Assembly (NCBI GenBank): GCA_944348085.1
Contig: CALVMU010000008.1
Coordinates: forward strand, 1-54,039
Source: an uncultured Clostridia bacterium
Lineage (GTDB): Bacteria > Bacillota > Clostridia > Christensenellales > UBA1242
Direction of reading: 5' to 3'
DNA length: 54,039 nt
The translations under genes and the position numbers were made by a program. The notes under the pieces were generated by a model. It ran no database searches, had not been told where the DNA came from, and saw only the letters and a program-made list of their open reading frames with translations. Shown here piece after piece: positions 1 through 8,749 of the stretch (position 1 is its first letter; each line of letters opens with the position of its first letter).

Positions 1-9
1 TAACATGTT

Positions 10-38
10 CTCTCTTTTTTATTTGTTGTCCGTTTTAA
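10..38 (-). repeat. Window-end repeat, left copy
   Basis: Read on the minus strand, this 29-nt stretch starts TTAAAACGGAC and ends AAAAAGAGAG. It matches 53977-54005 on the plus strand at 25 of 29 positions. Both copies point out of the window. The function is unknown. It could be the leader of a repeated gene or RNA operon, or the end of a mobile element. Positions 39-146 hold no recognisable feature. Confidence 0.5.
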
Positions 39-146
39 TCAAACAACATCCTTTTCTATGCTCTCTTTTTTTGTGCAGTGCTTAGGGGTACTACCGTTTG
101 ATTGTAGTTTAAATTAGTTATTTTTCTTTATTTTAAATATTGTATT

Positions 147-917
147 TTATTTACTAAACAATTTTACAACAATTTGAGGGATTGTTTCGCTTTTTGTTTT
201 TTGACGCCTTGCTTTATCTTCTGCGGTTCTTCCGCTATAAAGAGATTTTTTTGCTATAGCGTTGTCAGAGATAGCAAAAATTGCACTTGCATTTATGCCA
301 GCAAGAGATGCGCATCTAAAAACTGTTGAAGTCTCCATTTCAAGTGTCTGCGCACCAAGAGAAATGAAATGCTCAATATGTGGAAATTGTGCAAAAACTG
401 CGTCTACGCTATAATTTTTCACAGTGTGATATTTTATTTGTTCTTTTTGCAAAATATTGATAATTTTTTTGTTTAATTTTGCACTTGGAAAATCTTTTTT
501 CTCAAAATCGTCCTCAAGGTTTTCATTTAAATATCTGCAAGTTCCAACTCCGCAAAATGAAAATTCTGGAATTGCGATTTCACCGATTTTGATGTTTGGA
601 TCTATTGCTCCAGCAGAGCCAATAAAAACAAGATTTTTACATTTTGTGACGCCTAAAGATAAAACCTCATCTAAAATTGCTGGAGCTCCCACATTTTTCA
701 TTTCAATAAAAGAAAATTCAAAATTTTTCCCATAAATGTTATAAACTTTTGAGCCAATCTTCTCAATTTTATCTGCAAGTGGTTCAAAAAAATCGTGACT
801 CCACCAAGGCGCAATCACAACATCCTTTAAAATATTTTCAAAACCTTCTCGTTTGATAATATCTTCTTTTGTTGTGCTATATAGACTATGATATTTTAAA
901 AGCGTCTTGTATTCCAT
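147..917 (-). CDS. Purine/uridine nucleoside phosphorylase family protein
   Basis: This 256-residue protein belongs to the PNP_UDP_1 family, which cleaves nucleosides with phosphate to release a base and ribose-1-phosphate in salvage. Visible family marks are the phosphate-binding loop GSAGA (100-104), the EMET segment that binds the ribose (193-196) and the base-contacting SDN (217-219). The length is normal for the hexameric family. The start codon is preceded by AGGAGAAAAG. The gene stands alone on the minus strand with its own promoter. The family is clear, but whether the substrate is a purine nucleoside or uridine cannot be decided from the sequence. The overlapping plus-strand ORF is a shadow. 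Confidence 0.88.
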   Translation of the reverse strand: MEYKTLLKYHSLYSTTKEDIIKREGFENILKDVVIAPWWSHDFFEPLADKIEKIGSKVYNIYGKNFEFSFIEMKNVGAPAILDEVLSLGVTKCKNLVFIGSAGAIDPNIKIGEIAIPEFSFCGVGTCRYLNENLEDDFEKKDFPSAKLNKKIINILQKEQIKYHTVKNYSVDAVFAQFPHIEHFISLGAQTLEMETSTVFRCASLAGINASAIFAISDNAIAKKSLYSGRTAEDKARRQKTKSETIPQIVVKLFSK

Positions 918-935
918 CTTTTCTCCTATGGTTTT

Positions 936-964
936 ATTTTAAATATATTGGCTTTAGAAGTCAA
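936..964 (-). promoter_or_regulatory. Promoter of the nucleoside phosphorylase gene
   Basis: On the minus strand TTGACT (959-964) and TAAAAT (936-941) are separated by 17 nt. The expected transcription start leaves a short leader containing the AGGAGA ribosome binding site. Confidence 0.65.
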
Positions 965-1012
965 ACTTTTATTAAATATTGATAAATTTGCATATTTTAT
1001 TTTAAAAGTATA

Positions 1013-1040
1013 TTGACAAAATTTTAATTTGTGGTATAAT
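1013..1040 (+). promoter_or_regulatory. Consensus sigma-A promoter
   Basis: TTGACA (1013-1018), a 16-nt spacer and TATAAT (1035-1040). It lies 25 nt before the start codon of the gene at 1066, which has AAGGAGA at 1054-1060. Confidence 0.85.
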
Positions 1041-1065
1041 ATATATCGTAAAAAAGGAGAGTGTT

Positions 1066-1848
1066 ATGGGAATCTTTGATAAAAGAAAAGCAAAAGCTGA
1101 TGTAAAAACAGATAAAAAAGCCAAAAAGGAAAATAATATATTGGAAAATCCAACACAATTGGCTTCTATGTCAAGTGCAGATAGAAAAAATAGAAATATT
1201 GTTTTATCTGCATTAAAATCTTGTAAGAACGAAGAAGAATTGGAAAAAGTCTGGAAGGCAATTGATAAATCTTTAAAATCGGACATCGAATTTTTAACAA
1301 CCGCTGTTAAAACAAATCCTGCTGTTATAAAATATATCATTCCAGACAATGATTCAAAATTAAGAATTGCGGCTTATTTCTATAAGAGAAATTCAGAAAT
1401 TATAGAGTATTTGCCTCAAGAGATACAGGAAAAATTGCGATCTGAAGACGAGGAGTTTACAAAGCGACAAAAATCCAAATTAGAAGAGTATAAAGAAGCT
1501 GTAAAAAATGGTGTTTCACTCTACGAGATCTCATTGGATTCTTTTGATAAAGAATCATTTAGAGACGACTTAATAGTTATATCCAAAAGCTATATAGATA
1601 ATCAAGTTAAGAAAATAGCTGAGAAAAAAGCATCTATAATGCAAACATGTATAATTCTTCAACAGCTAGAACTAATAGAGGAATATGAAATAGGTAAATA
1701 TTTATATGATGAATTAAACGGCAATCCTGAGCTTCAACACTATTTGCCTAAGGAGATGTTTGAGAAATTACAATCTTCAAAAAAAGAAAATGTTGCAGAG
1801 ATAAAACCTGAAGAAGTCAATTCAGAACATGAAGAAGAACATGAATAA
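1066..1848 (+). CDS. Uncharacterised charged protein, DUF4116-like
   Basis: This is a 260-residue cytosolic protein with no signal peptide or membrane segment and very Lys/Glu-rich ends. Residues around 40-105 hold helical units of the type xIVLSALK / xFLTTAVKTNPAVIKY, followed by residues ending in EIIEYLPQEIQEKL. These resemble the short DUF4116-type helical repeat. A second unit near the C terminus ends with the similar phrase HYLPKEMFEKL. I do not recognise a function. The gene is monocistronic, with a consensus promoter and its own terminator, so it is probably well expressed. The DUF4116 link is by eye only. Confidence 0.75.
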   Translation: MGIFDKRKAKADVKTDKKAKKENNILENPTQLASMSSADRKNRNIVLSALKSCKNEEELEKVWKAIDKSLKSDIEFLTTAVKTNPAVIKYIIPDNDSKLRIAAYFYKRNSEIIEYLPQEIQEKLRSEDEEFTKRQKSKLEEYKEAVKNGVSLYEISLDSFDKESFRDDLIVISKSYIDNQVKKIAEKKASIMQTCIILQQLELIEEYEIGKYLYDELNGNPELQHYLPKEMFEKLQSSKKENVAEIKPEEVNSEHEEEHE

Positions 1849-1854
1849 AATTTG

Positions 1855-1890
1855 ATGCATGGTTAAAAACAGCCATGCATTTTTTCTTTT
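1855..1890 (+). terminator. Rho-independent terminator
   Basis: ATGCATGG (1855-1862) pairs perfectly with CCATGCAT (1873-1880) and is followed by a T-rich run. It closes the transcription unit of the gene at 1066. Confidence 0.85.
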
Positions 1891-1903
1891 TAAGAAACAA
1901 TTT

Positions 1904-1933
1904 TTGTCATAAAAACAAGATTGCTGAAATAAT
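1904..1933 (+). promoter_or_regulatory. Possible promoter placing +1 at the deacetylase start
   Basis: TTGTCA (1904-1909), an 18-nt spacer and AATAAT (1928-1933). The start codon follows 7 nt later, which leaves no room for a ribosome binding site. Confidence 0.4.
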
Positions 1934-1940
1934 CTATAAC

Positions 1941-2672
1941 ATGAAAAAAATACATTTTGGAGTTATAAAGTTTAGAAAAACTGTTGTAAATGTTTTTATT
2001 GTGGCAATCATTGCCATAATTTCTGCGCTCGCGATTTGGGGCGGTCAGATGATTGTTTCCACTTCAACGGTGAGTGGAGTTTATTACAATGGTGACAAAA
2101 ATTCGAAAAATGTCAGCTTGATGATCAATGTTTACTGGGGTGATGAATATCTTCAGCCAATGCTTGATGTTTTAAAGGAAAATGATGTTAAAACCACTTT
2201 CTTTATTGGTGGAACTTGGGCTGTTTTGAATGAAGATATGCTTAAAACCATCTACAATGACGGGCATGAACTTGCAAATCATGGCTATCATCACAAAGAC
2301 CACGACAAATTGGATGAACAGGGCAATATTGACGAAATTTCAACCACGCACACGATAATAAAAGAGCTTTTGGATGTTGACATGACTCTTTTTGCGCCTC
2401 CAAGCGGTGCGTATGACAAAACAACGGTGTCGGTCGCATCTTCACTTGGCTATAAAACAATTATGTGGACGCGTGACACAGTTGATTGGCGCGACCATGA
2501 CAGCGACCTTATTTATAACCGCGCAATCAAAAATGCGAGTGGTGGAGACCTTATTTTGATGCATCCAACTGCAGAAACTCTTGAAGCGCTTCCAAGAATC
2601 ATTACTTGGTTTAAAGATAATGGCTTCAATTTGACCACTGTCAGCCAAACTTTAGAGCCTAGCGAGAGCTAA
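1941..2672 (+). CDS. Membrane-anchored polysaccharide deacetylase-like protein (YlxY/PdaB type)
   Basis: The 243-residue protein has an N-terminal signal anchor (about residues 14-36) and a NodB-fold domain outside the membrane. Motif 2 is present as H114 and H118 in NHGYHH, motif 3 as APPSG (152-156), and the later motifs as DTVDW (179-183) and LMHP (206-209). Motif 1, normally TFDDG, reads INVYWGD (62-68), so the catalytic and metal-binding Asp pair is missing. A sporulation-type subfamily with this change exists, and its enzyme activity is doubtful. I chose ATG 1941 because the upstream in-frame ATG 1875 lies inside a terminator. There is no good ribosome binding site. A promoter ends 7 nt upstream, so the message may be leaderless. 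Confidence 0.8.
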   Translation: MKKIHFGVIKFRKTVVNVFIVAIIAIISALAIWGGQMIVSTSTVSGVYYNGDKNSKNVSLMINVYWGDEYLQPMLDVLKENDVKTTFFIGGTWAVLNEDMLKTIYNDGHELANHGYHHKDHDKLDEQGNIDEISTTHTIIKELLDVDMTLFAPPSGAYDKTTVSVASSLGYKTIMWTRDTVDWRDHDSDLIYNRAIKNASGGDLILMHPTAETLEALPRIITWFKDNGFNLTTVSQTLEPSES

Positions 2673-2724
2673 ACGACATAATTTTTCTAAAAAACAAAAA
2701 AATTACCGCTTAAAACAAAAAAAT

Positions 2725-2750
2725 ATCTCAACATAGTTTGAGATTTTTTT
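2725..2750 (+). terminator. Rho-independent terminator
   Basis: ATCTCAA (2725-2731) pairs with TTGAGAT (2738-2744), followed by T7. It ends the deacetylase transcript just before ftsK. Confidence 0.75.
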
Positions 2751-2766
2751 ATATTTATGCTATATT
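2738..2766 (+). promoter_or_regulatory. Promoter of the ftsK-rimO-pgsA operon
   Basis: TTGAGA (2738-2743), a 17-nt spacer ending in TGC and TATATT (2761-2766), giving an extended -10. The -35 box is the 3' arm of the preceding terminator. Confidence 0.55.
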
Positions 2767-2799
2767 TAATATATAGAAAAATTATAGAAGGAATTTGTA

Positions 2800-5718
2800 A
2801 TGGCAACTTTTCGTCTAACAAAACAAAATAAAAAACAAAATAAGAATAAAAAAAGAATAGTTGGAGCAATTTTGCTTGCGCTTTCAACCTTTGTTTTTCT
2901 TTTCTCGGTGACAAGCCTTGTTGAGCCTCTGCAGACCTTTTTCCTTGGAATTTTGGGCGTTTTTGTCTATCCACTTTCCATTTTTGGAATGATTTTGTCA
3001 CTTGCGCTTTTAAATAATAAAAAATATGTTATGCCAAAACGATATGCACTCTTTTTGATTTTGGCGCTATACTTTTTCCTGTCAATTTTGCAACTTATAA
3101 TCGTCGGCGCGCCAGGTGAACTTGGCTATGGCGACTATCTTGCGTTAAACTATACAAAAGCTTGGACGGCAGGCGGAATAATTATTGGCTTTTTGCCATG
3201 CTCGCTTGTCTATCTTATGGGCTCGGTGGCAACTTACATTGTTTTTGCCATTGCTTTTGTCATTTGTGTTGTGTTTTTTGTGGAGACAATTCTTTCACTT
3301 AAGAAAAATCAAAAAGAAACTGAGCCTGTCAAGCTTAACATCAAAGACAGGTCTTCACAGCAAAAAGAGGTTGAGAGCAAGTCGCCAAAACTTGCAAAAA
3401 TTTTGACACCAAAAGAAAATGTTGATGTGATGTTTTCAGCGCAAGTTGAAGAGGAAAAGAAGAAAGAACTTTCAGCGCGCGAAAAATTGGGTTTGACTGG
3501 TGGCTATAAAAAAATTCCAGAAGAACATCAACAAATCAAACTGCCAAAAGAAAGCGAAAACGAGCCAAAAATTCCAAACGGCATGAGCGTTAGGGAATAT
3601 CTTTTGCAACCTCCAACCGTTGACATGGAAAAGTTTATGGCAAACAAAAACAGGCGAGTTGCGCCTCCTATCACAAACATAAACAACAACGATATCAACA
3701 AAGTTATGGGCGAGCTTAAATCGGAAGGGGAAGAGATCAAACCTTCAACATATGTGCATGAAGAAAATTATGATTTTTCAAGACCTGAAATCAAACGCAC
3801 TTTGCCTGAAATGAACCCAGAACAAATCACTTCACAAGCGGAAGACATAATCCGTGAAGTTGTCAAGGAAGAGATGCAGCAAATGCAAAACGACATCTCA
3901 GACCAAGATTTTATCGACTATTCTCAAGCAGAGCAATCTGAGGCAAACCATTCTGATGTTGCAAGTGAAATTGACGACAGCTCAATCTATGACAGCCACG
4001 AAATACAAGAAGAGCCAAAGAGAACTTTTGACAGAGAAAGTTTTTCACGAAATGAGCAACCTCATCGTAGCGAATTTTCAAGAGACCGTGGCGACTTTTC
4101 ACGCAATGATTTTTCAAGAGAGAGAAGAGAGTTTTCGCGTGACCGAGAATTTTCAAGAGATGCTGGCGCTGTAAATGCAAACAACGCAAACAATAAATCA
4201 GAAGAGCGCGCCAAGAGATTTGTTGAACTTGACAGCGACAACAAAACAGAACCAGTTAAGCCATATAAATACACTCGTCCATCAATTGATTTGATTACAA
4301 CTCAATCTGACGACCTTTCAATTTTTAATGAAGAAATCCCAATGAAAAGGGTGGCGCTTGAAAATGCACTTGAAAAGTTTGGCGTGCCAGCAAAAGTTCA
4401 AAATGTTGTTATTGGCCCAACGGTAACGCGCTATGAAATTGAAATGCCAGAAGGAATTTCTGTCAAGAAAATTCTTTCGCTTGACGCTGACATTGCCTAT
4501 GCGCTTTCGGCAAAAGGACAAATCAGAATAGAAGCACCAATTCCTGGACGAAGCAAAGTCGGCATTGAAGTGCCAAATGACAAAGTTGCAAAAGTCAGCA
4601 TCAAAGATGTGCTTTTGTCAAAAGAATTTTCACTTTCTCCATCGCCTCTTACTTTTGCACTTGGCAAAGACATCACTGGAACTGTCAAGGTTTGCAACCT
4701 TCAAAAAATGCCACACCTTCTTGTTGCAGGAACGACTGGTTCTGGTAAGAGCGTATGCTTAAACACTATTATCACATCTCTTATCTATAAATCTTCACCT
4801 GATGAAGTGAAGTTTATCATGATTGACCCAAAACAAGTTGAACTTTCGATGTATGAAGGTCTGCCTCACATGGTTGTTCCAAAAGTTTTGACCGACCCAA
4901 CCAAAGCGGTCAACGCTCTTCAATGGGCGGTTGATGAAATGGAACGCCGCTTCAGACTTATCTCTGAAGAGAGGGTGAGAAACATTGACGAATACAACAA
5001 AACCGATAAAGTGCTTTCAAGAAAGGTTAAGAAAATGCCATATATTGTCATCATCTTCGACGAATTTGCTGACTTTATGGCAGTTGCTAAAAATGAAATT
5101 GAAGATAAAATCAGACGCTTGGCTGGCAAGGCTAGAGCGGCCGGTATTCACCTTATCTTAGCCACTCAAAGACCTTCAACCGATGTCGTTACAGGAACGC
5201 TTAAGGCAAACCTTCCAGCCAGAATTGCATTCAAAGTTGCAAGCCGTGTCGACAGCGAGGTTATCATGGGCGCAACAGGTGCTGAAAAATTGCTTGGCTA
5301 TGGTGATATGCTTTACAAGCCTGCAGACTCTTCACCAATCAGACTTCAAGGTTGTTTTATTGACACGCCTGAGACCAAAGATATTGTCAACTTTGTCATT
5401 GAAAACAATGAAGAAACCTTTGATGAAGAGGCAAACAACGCAATCAACAGCCCAGGAAAAAGCTCTAGTGGCGGGGGTGGCGACAATGACGGCATGGATC
5501 CACTTCTTCCTCAAGCGCTTAAAATCTGCATTGACAACGGCGTTGCAAGCACGACAATGGTTCAGCGCAAACTTTCAATTGGTTATCCTAGAGCGGCAAG
5601 AATTATTGACCAAATGGAGCAACGCGGATATATTTCTACCGCTGAAGGCTCAAAACAACGAAGCGTTTACATCACGATAGAAGAATACTATCAAATTTTT
5701 GGAGACACTTATGACTAA
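2800..5718 (+). CDS. ftsK: DNA translocase FtsK/SpoIIIE
   Basis: This 972-residue protein is a septal, ATP-driven double-stranded DNA pump that clears chromosomes from the closing septum. It also moves DNA into the forespore in sporulating relatives. About four membrane segments lie in residues 25-170. A long acidic linker follows, including short FSRD/FSRN/FSRE repeats at about 415-455. The RecA-like motor has Walker A GTTGSGKS (near 645) and Walker B IIFDEF (near 750). The C-terminal winged-helix gamma domain (about 900-965) reads the polar DNA sequences. The start has GAAGGAA upstream. It is the first gene of an operon with rimO. Confidence 0.95.
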   Translation: MATFRLTKQNKKQNKNKKRIVGAILLALSTFVFLFSVTSLVEPLQTFFLGILGVFVYPLSIFGMILSLALLNNKKYVMPKRYALFLILALYFFLSILQLIIVGAPGELGYGDYLALNYTKAWTAGGIIIGFLPCSLVYLMGSVATYIVFAIAFVICVVFFVETILSLKKNQKETEPVKLNIKDRSSQQKEVESKSPKLAKILTPKENVDVMFSAQVEEEKKKELSAREKLGLTGGYKKIPEEHQQIKLPKESENEPKIPNGMSVREYLLQPPTVDMEKFMANKNRRVAPPITNINNNDINKVMGELKSEGEEIKPSTYVHEENYDFSRPEIKRTLPEMNPEQITSQAEDIIREVVKEEMQQMQNDISDQDFIDYSQAEQSEANHSDVASEIDDSSIYDSHEIQEEPKRTFDRESFSRNEQPHRSEFSRDRGDFSRNDFSRERREFSRDREFSRDAGAVNANNANNKSEERAKRFVELDSDNKTEPVKPYKYTRPSIDLITTQSDDLSIFNEEIPMKRVALENALEKFGVPAKVQNVVIGPTVTRYEIEMPEGISVKKILSLDADIAYALSAKGQIRIEAPIPGRSKVGIEVPNDKVAKVSIKDVLLSKEFSLSPSPLTFALGKDITGTVKVCNLQKMPHLLVAGTTGSGKSVCLNTIITSLIYKSSPDEVKFIMIDPKQVELSMYEGLPHMVVPKVLTDPTKAVNALQWAVDEMERRFRLISEERVRNIDEYNKTDKVLSRKVKKMPYIVIIFDEFADFMAVAKNEIEDKIRRLAGKARAAGIHLILATQRPSTDVVTGTLKANLPARIAFKVASRVDSEVIMGATGAEKLLGYGDMLYKPADSSPIRLQGCFIDTPETKDIVNFVIENNEETFDEEANNAINSPGKSSSGGGGDNDGMDPLLPQALKICIDNGVASTTMVQRKLSIGYPRAARIIDQMEQRGYISTAEGSKQRSVYITIEEYYQIFGDTYD

Positions 5719-7033
5719 AAAAGAACTTATGCAAAAGAAAATCTCTGCCATAAGCCTTGGATGCGACAAAAACAAAGTCGACCTTGAAAAAATGCTTGGC
5801 AGACTGAAAGACTATGGCTTTTCAGTTGTTAGCGAGGTTTATGACGCCGACATTGTGATTGTCAACACTTGCGCATTTATTCAGCCAGCACAGGAAGAGG
5901 CAATTGAAAACATTTTGGAAATGATAGCGCTGAAAGAAAGGGGAGTTATTGAAAAGATTATCGTTTCAGGATGTTTGCCAGAGCGCCATTTTGACGACTT
6001 GCCAAACAATTTTCCTGAAGTCGACCTCTTTTTGAGAGTGAGAGAAAATGACCTTATCTGTCAAAAGATTGAAGAGCTCTATGGCGTGGAAAAAACAAGA
6101 CCTGCAAAAGAAGGCTCACGAATTTTGACTTGCGGTGCAAGCTATGCCTATCTTAAAATAGCCGATGGCTGTGACAATTTTTGCTCTTACTGCACAATTC
6201 CGCGCATAAGAGGAAGATATAAAAGTGCGCCTATTGACGAGCTTGTCGACGAGGCAAAAGAGCTTGTCAAAATGGGCATAAAAGAGCTTATTTTGGTGGC
6301 TCAAGACACAACTAGATATGGCGAAGACCTCTACGGCGAAAACAAACTTATTGAGCTTTGTCAAAAACTTTGCAAAATCAAAGAACTTAAGTGGATAAGA
6401 CTTCACTATCTCTATCCAGAAAAGGTGAGTGAGGAGCTTCTTGATTTTATCGATAAAAATGAAAAGATGTGCAAATATCTTGACATTCCTCTTCAACACA
6501 TCGATGAAGACATCTTAAAAAGCATGAAAAGAAGGATAGGTGAAGACGATACATACAAACTTATCGATTTGATTAAAACCAAATATCCAAATTTTGCACT
6601 CAGAAGCACATTTATTGTGGGCTATCCAGGTGAAAGTGGAGCGAAATTCAGAAAACTTTTAAAGTTTATTGAATGGGCACAATTTGATTTTGCTGGCTTC
6701 TTTCCTTACAGCAAAGAGCCAAACACAGCATCCTTCTTTATGGATAAACAAGTTTTGCCTTTTATAAAGAAAAAACGAGCAAACAAAATCAGAAAAGTTC
6801 AGCAAAAAATTGTTGAAAGCAAAATTTCAAGCATAATTGGTCAAGAAATGGAGGTTCTTGTCGATTATTTTGATGAGGGCACTGGAGAATTTGTTGCGCA
6901 TAGCCAAAACTTGTCGCCAACAGTTGACTTTGGAGTGCGTTTTGTGGATAATGGAAATATCGAGATTTCATCATTTGTAAAAGTCAAAATTTATGACTTT
7001 GATGGAAGCTATTTAAAAGGAGAAATTTTATGA
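5711..7033 (+). CDS. rimO: Ribosomal protein S12 methylthiotransferase RimO
   Basis: RimO adds a methylthio group to the conserved Asp of ribosomal protein S12. The protein has 440 residues from ATG 5711, which has GGAG at 5701-5704 and overlaps the ftsK stop by 8 nt. An upstream TTG at 5699 is a worse start. Residues 1-120 form the UPF0004 domain, starting with the SLGCDKNKVD segment typical of RimO. The radical SAM cluster motif CDNFCSYC lies near 153-161. A TRAM domain occupies about 380-440. The GFFPYSKEPNTASF segment also fits RimO rather than MiaB. Confidence 0.93.
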   Translation: MTKKELMQKKISAISLGCDKNKVDLEKMLGRLKDYGFSVVSEVYDADIVIVNTCAFIQPAQEEAIENILEMIALKERGVIEKIIVSGCLPERHFDDLPNNFPEVDLFLRVRENDLICQKIEELYGVEKTRPAKEGSRILTCGASYAYLKIADGCDNFCSYCTIPRIRGRYKSAPIDELVDEAKELVKMGIKELILVAQDTTRYGEDLYGENKLIELCQKLCKIKELKWIRLHYLYPEKVSEELLDFIDKNEKMCKYLDIPLQHIDEDILKSMKRRIGEDDTYKLIDLIKTKYPNFALRSTFIVGYPGESGAKFRKLLKFIEWAQFDFAGFFPYSKEPNTASFFMDKQVLPFIKKKRANKIRKVQQKIVESKISSIIGQEMEVLVDYFDEGTGEFVAHSQNLSPTVDFGVRFVDNGNIEISSFVKVKIYDFDGSYLKGEIL

Positions 7034-7707
7034 ACACACCAAATAAAATAACACTATCAAGACTGCTTCTTATACCACTTATCGTGTTCTTCTACCTTGC
7101 CGACTTTATTCCTTACGGAAGACTGGTTGGGGCAATTTTGTTTGTTGTTGCTTCGCTGACTGACTTTGTGGATGGTCGCATCGCAAGAAAAACAAATCAA
7201 GTGACAGACCTTGGCAAATTTTTTGACACCATAGCCGATAAGGTTTTGACGATGACTGGGTTTGTTTTGATTATCGCTGTTCCTATCACAGGGACTGCTC
7301 CTGTCGTTTGGCCTTCTTGGCTTGGAGTGGTATGCGTTATCATCATGCTTGCAAGAGAGTTTATCATTTCAGCGCTCAGACAGCTTGCTGCTGCAAAAGG
7401 AAATGTGCTTGCTGCTGATATGACTGGAAAAATCAAGGCAACACTTCAATTTATCTCAATTGCGCTTTACATGTTCTATGCCTTCTTCTTGACTGACATC
7501 ACACCACTTCTTAGCTCTGCAACAACTGAAAGAGTGACAGGCATTGTTGGACTTATTCTTATGATTATTTTGGCTTGTGCCACTGTTTTAACGCTTTATT
7601 CAGGCGCGCACTATCTTATTCAAAACAAATTTGTTTTTAAAACAGAGAAAAAAGCAGAAAACAAAGTTGAAGAAAACAGCGAAAATGAGGAGACAGAGGA
7701 GAAATAG
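7030..7707 (+). CDS. pgsA: CDP-diacylglycerol-glycerol-3-phosphate 3-phosphatidyltransferase
   Basis: PgsA commits CDP-diacylglycerol to phosphatidylglycerol synthesis in the membrane. The 225-residue protein has the full CDP-alcohol phosphotransferase signature (D-x2-DG-x2-AR ... G-x3-D-x3-D) at about residues 43-66, seen as TDFVDGRIAR and GKFFDTIAD, and several membrane spans. The C terminus is a charged Glu/Lys tail of about 25 residues. The start overlaps the rimO stop as ATGA, which indicates translational coupling. The position before cinA and recA is the usual Firmicutes order. Confidence 0.95.
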   Translation: MNTPNKITLSRLLLIPLIVFFYLADFIPYGRLVGAILFVVASLTDFVDGRIARKTNQVTDLGKFFDTIADKVLTMTGFVLIIAVPITGTAPVVWPSWLGVVCVIIMLAREFIISALRQLAAAKGNVLAADMTGKIKATLQFISIALYMFYAFFLTDITPLLSSATTERVTGIVGLILMIILACATVLTLYSGAHYLIQNKFVFKTEKKAENKVEENSENEETEEK

Positions 7708-8681
7708 TGGATTATAAAATTTACATTTTTTCTGACGACATTTTAAAGGGTTTGACAAAATTTGATTTGGAAAAATTAAATCTCATTTTTGCTCGAACGC
7801 TCAACAACATCTCTTCTTTTCAAATTCTTCCACTTGAAAAAGGGAAAGACATTTTAGTTGAAGGAAGCGAGATCATTTTTTCTGAAAATGAGCATCTAGA
7901 TGGCATTATAATCGACAACTATCAAAAGCTTGGCAAAGACAAAGAAATGATTGAAGAGCAGGTCGTTGTGTTTAAAAAGGAAAATCAAAAAACGATTTTT
8001 ATTCCTCTTGAGAGCGACCTGTATTTGCTTGAAAACATTTTGCAAACTACTTCAAAAATTTGTCAATTTCATCTGTTTGGAATAAGCAAAAACGAGGTAT
8101 CTGACAAGCTTGAAAATTTGAAAGGCGAGATAAAAGATTTGCGCTATAAAGTGGTGTCAAACAACATTTTGACTGATATTTATCTGTCATACAGCGGTCA
8201 AGGAGACATGATTGACGACAGCCAAGTCAAAATTGCCTCTGCTTTTAAAGCTTATATGTTCAGCGAAAACGATCTTGGACTTGAAGACATTGTTTTTCAG
8301 CTTTTAAAAATGAGAAACTTGACGATTTCTATTTGCGAGAACATCACGAAAGGAACAATTGTTTCTTCACTTCTCAAAAATGTTGACTTCAATCAGTTTT
8401 TAAAGAAAAGTGAAATTCATTTTTTTGATAGTATAGATAACAATGCTTTACATAAATATTCGCTTAAGCTTTTGCAGGAGTGCGGAAGCGACATTGCAAT
8501 TGTCACTGCTGGGCAAGCTGTTGAAGACAAATTAAGTTTTGTTTTTGCAATTGCTGACAAAAAGGAAGTGCATTTTTATAAATGCAGTTTCACTTTAACG
8601 GAAGAGGCAAGCGTTATGGCAAGAAATACTCTTCTATATCATTTAGTTAAAAAATTAAGGCAAAATGATTTTTCTTTTTAA
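7707..8681 (+). CDS. Divergent CinA-like protein
   Basis: The 324-residue protein starts at GTG 7707, which overlaps the pgsA stop by one base and has AGAGGAG at 7695-7701. It sits between pgsA and recA, where cinA is expected, but is about 90 residues shorter than usual CinA. The C-terminal half contains LTISICENITKGTIVSSLL, recognisably derived from the LATAESCTGG motif of the CinA/PncC amidase domain, with Ser and Gly positions changed. The N-terminal half only faintly recalls the MoCF/COG1058 domain. It is probably an inactive or repurposed CinA homologue. The assignment rests on gene order plus one motif. Confidence 0.6.
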   Translation: MDYKIYIFSDDILKGLTKFDLEKLNLIFARTLNNISSFQILPLEKGKDILVEGSEIIFSENEHLDGIIIDNYQKLGKDKEMIEEQVVVFKKENQKTIFIPLESDLYLLENILQTTSKICQFHLFGISKNEVSDKLENLKGEIKDLRYKVVSNNILTDIYLSYSGQGDMIDDSQVKIASAFKAYMFSENDLGLEDIVFQLLKMRNLTISICENITKGTIVSSLLKNVDFNQFLKKSEIHFFDSIDNNALHKYSLKLLQECGSDIAIVTAGQAVEDKLSFVFAIADKKEVHFYKCSFTLTEEASVMARNTLLYHLVKKLRQNDFSF

Positions 8682-8687
8682 AAGATT

Positions 8688-8715
8688 TTGTTTTTTGAAA
8701 AGTTCATGATAAAAT
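8688..8715 (+). promoter_or_regulatory. Possible recA promoter
   Basis: TTGTTT (8688-8693), a 16-nt spacer and TAAAAT (8710-8715). No Bacillus-type LexA box (GAAC-N4-GTTC) is visible between here and recA. Confidence 0.4.
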
Positions 8716-8749
8716 ATATTTAGAAAATTTAAGCAAAAGGAAAAGAAAA

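Noticed and set aside
457..735. Plus-strand ORF inside the nucleoside phosphorylase gene
   Set aside because: Shadow frame with no ribosome binding site and no family features; many similar antisense frames over other genes were left out for the same reason.
5699..5710. Upstream TTG start for rimO
   Set aside because: ATG 5711 has GGAG at the right distance and a conventional overlap with ftsK; the TTG has no ribosome binding site.
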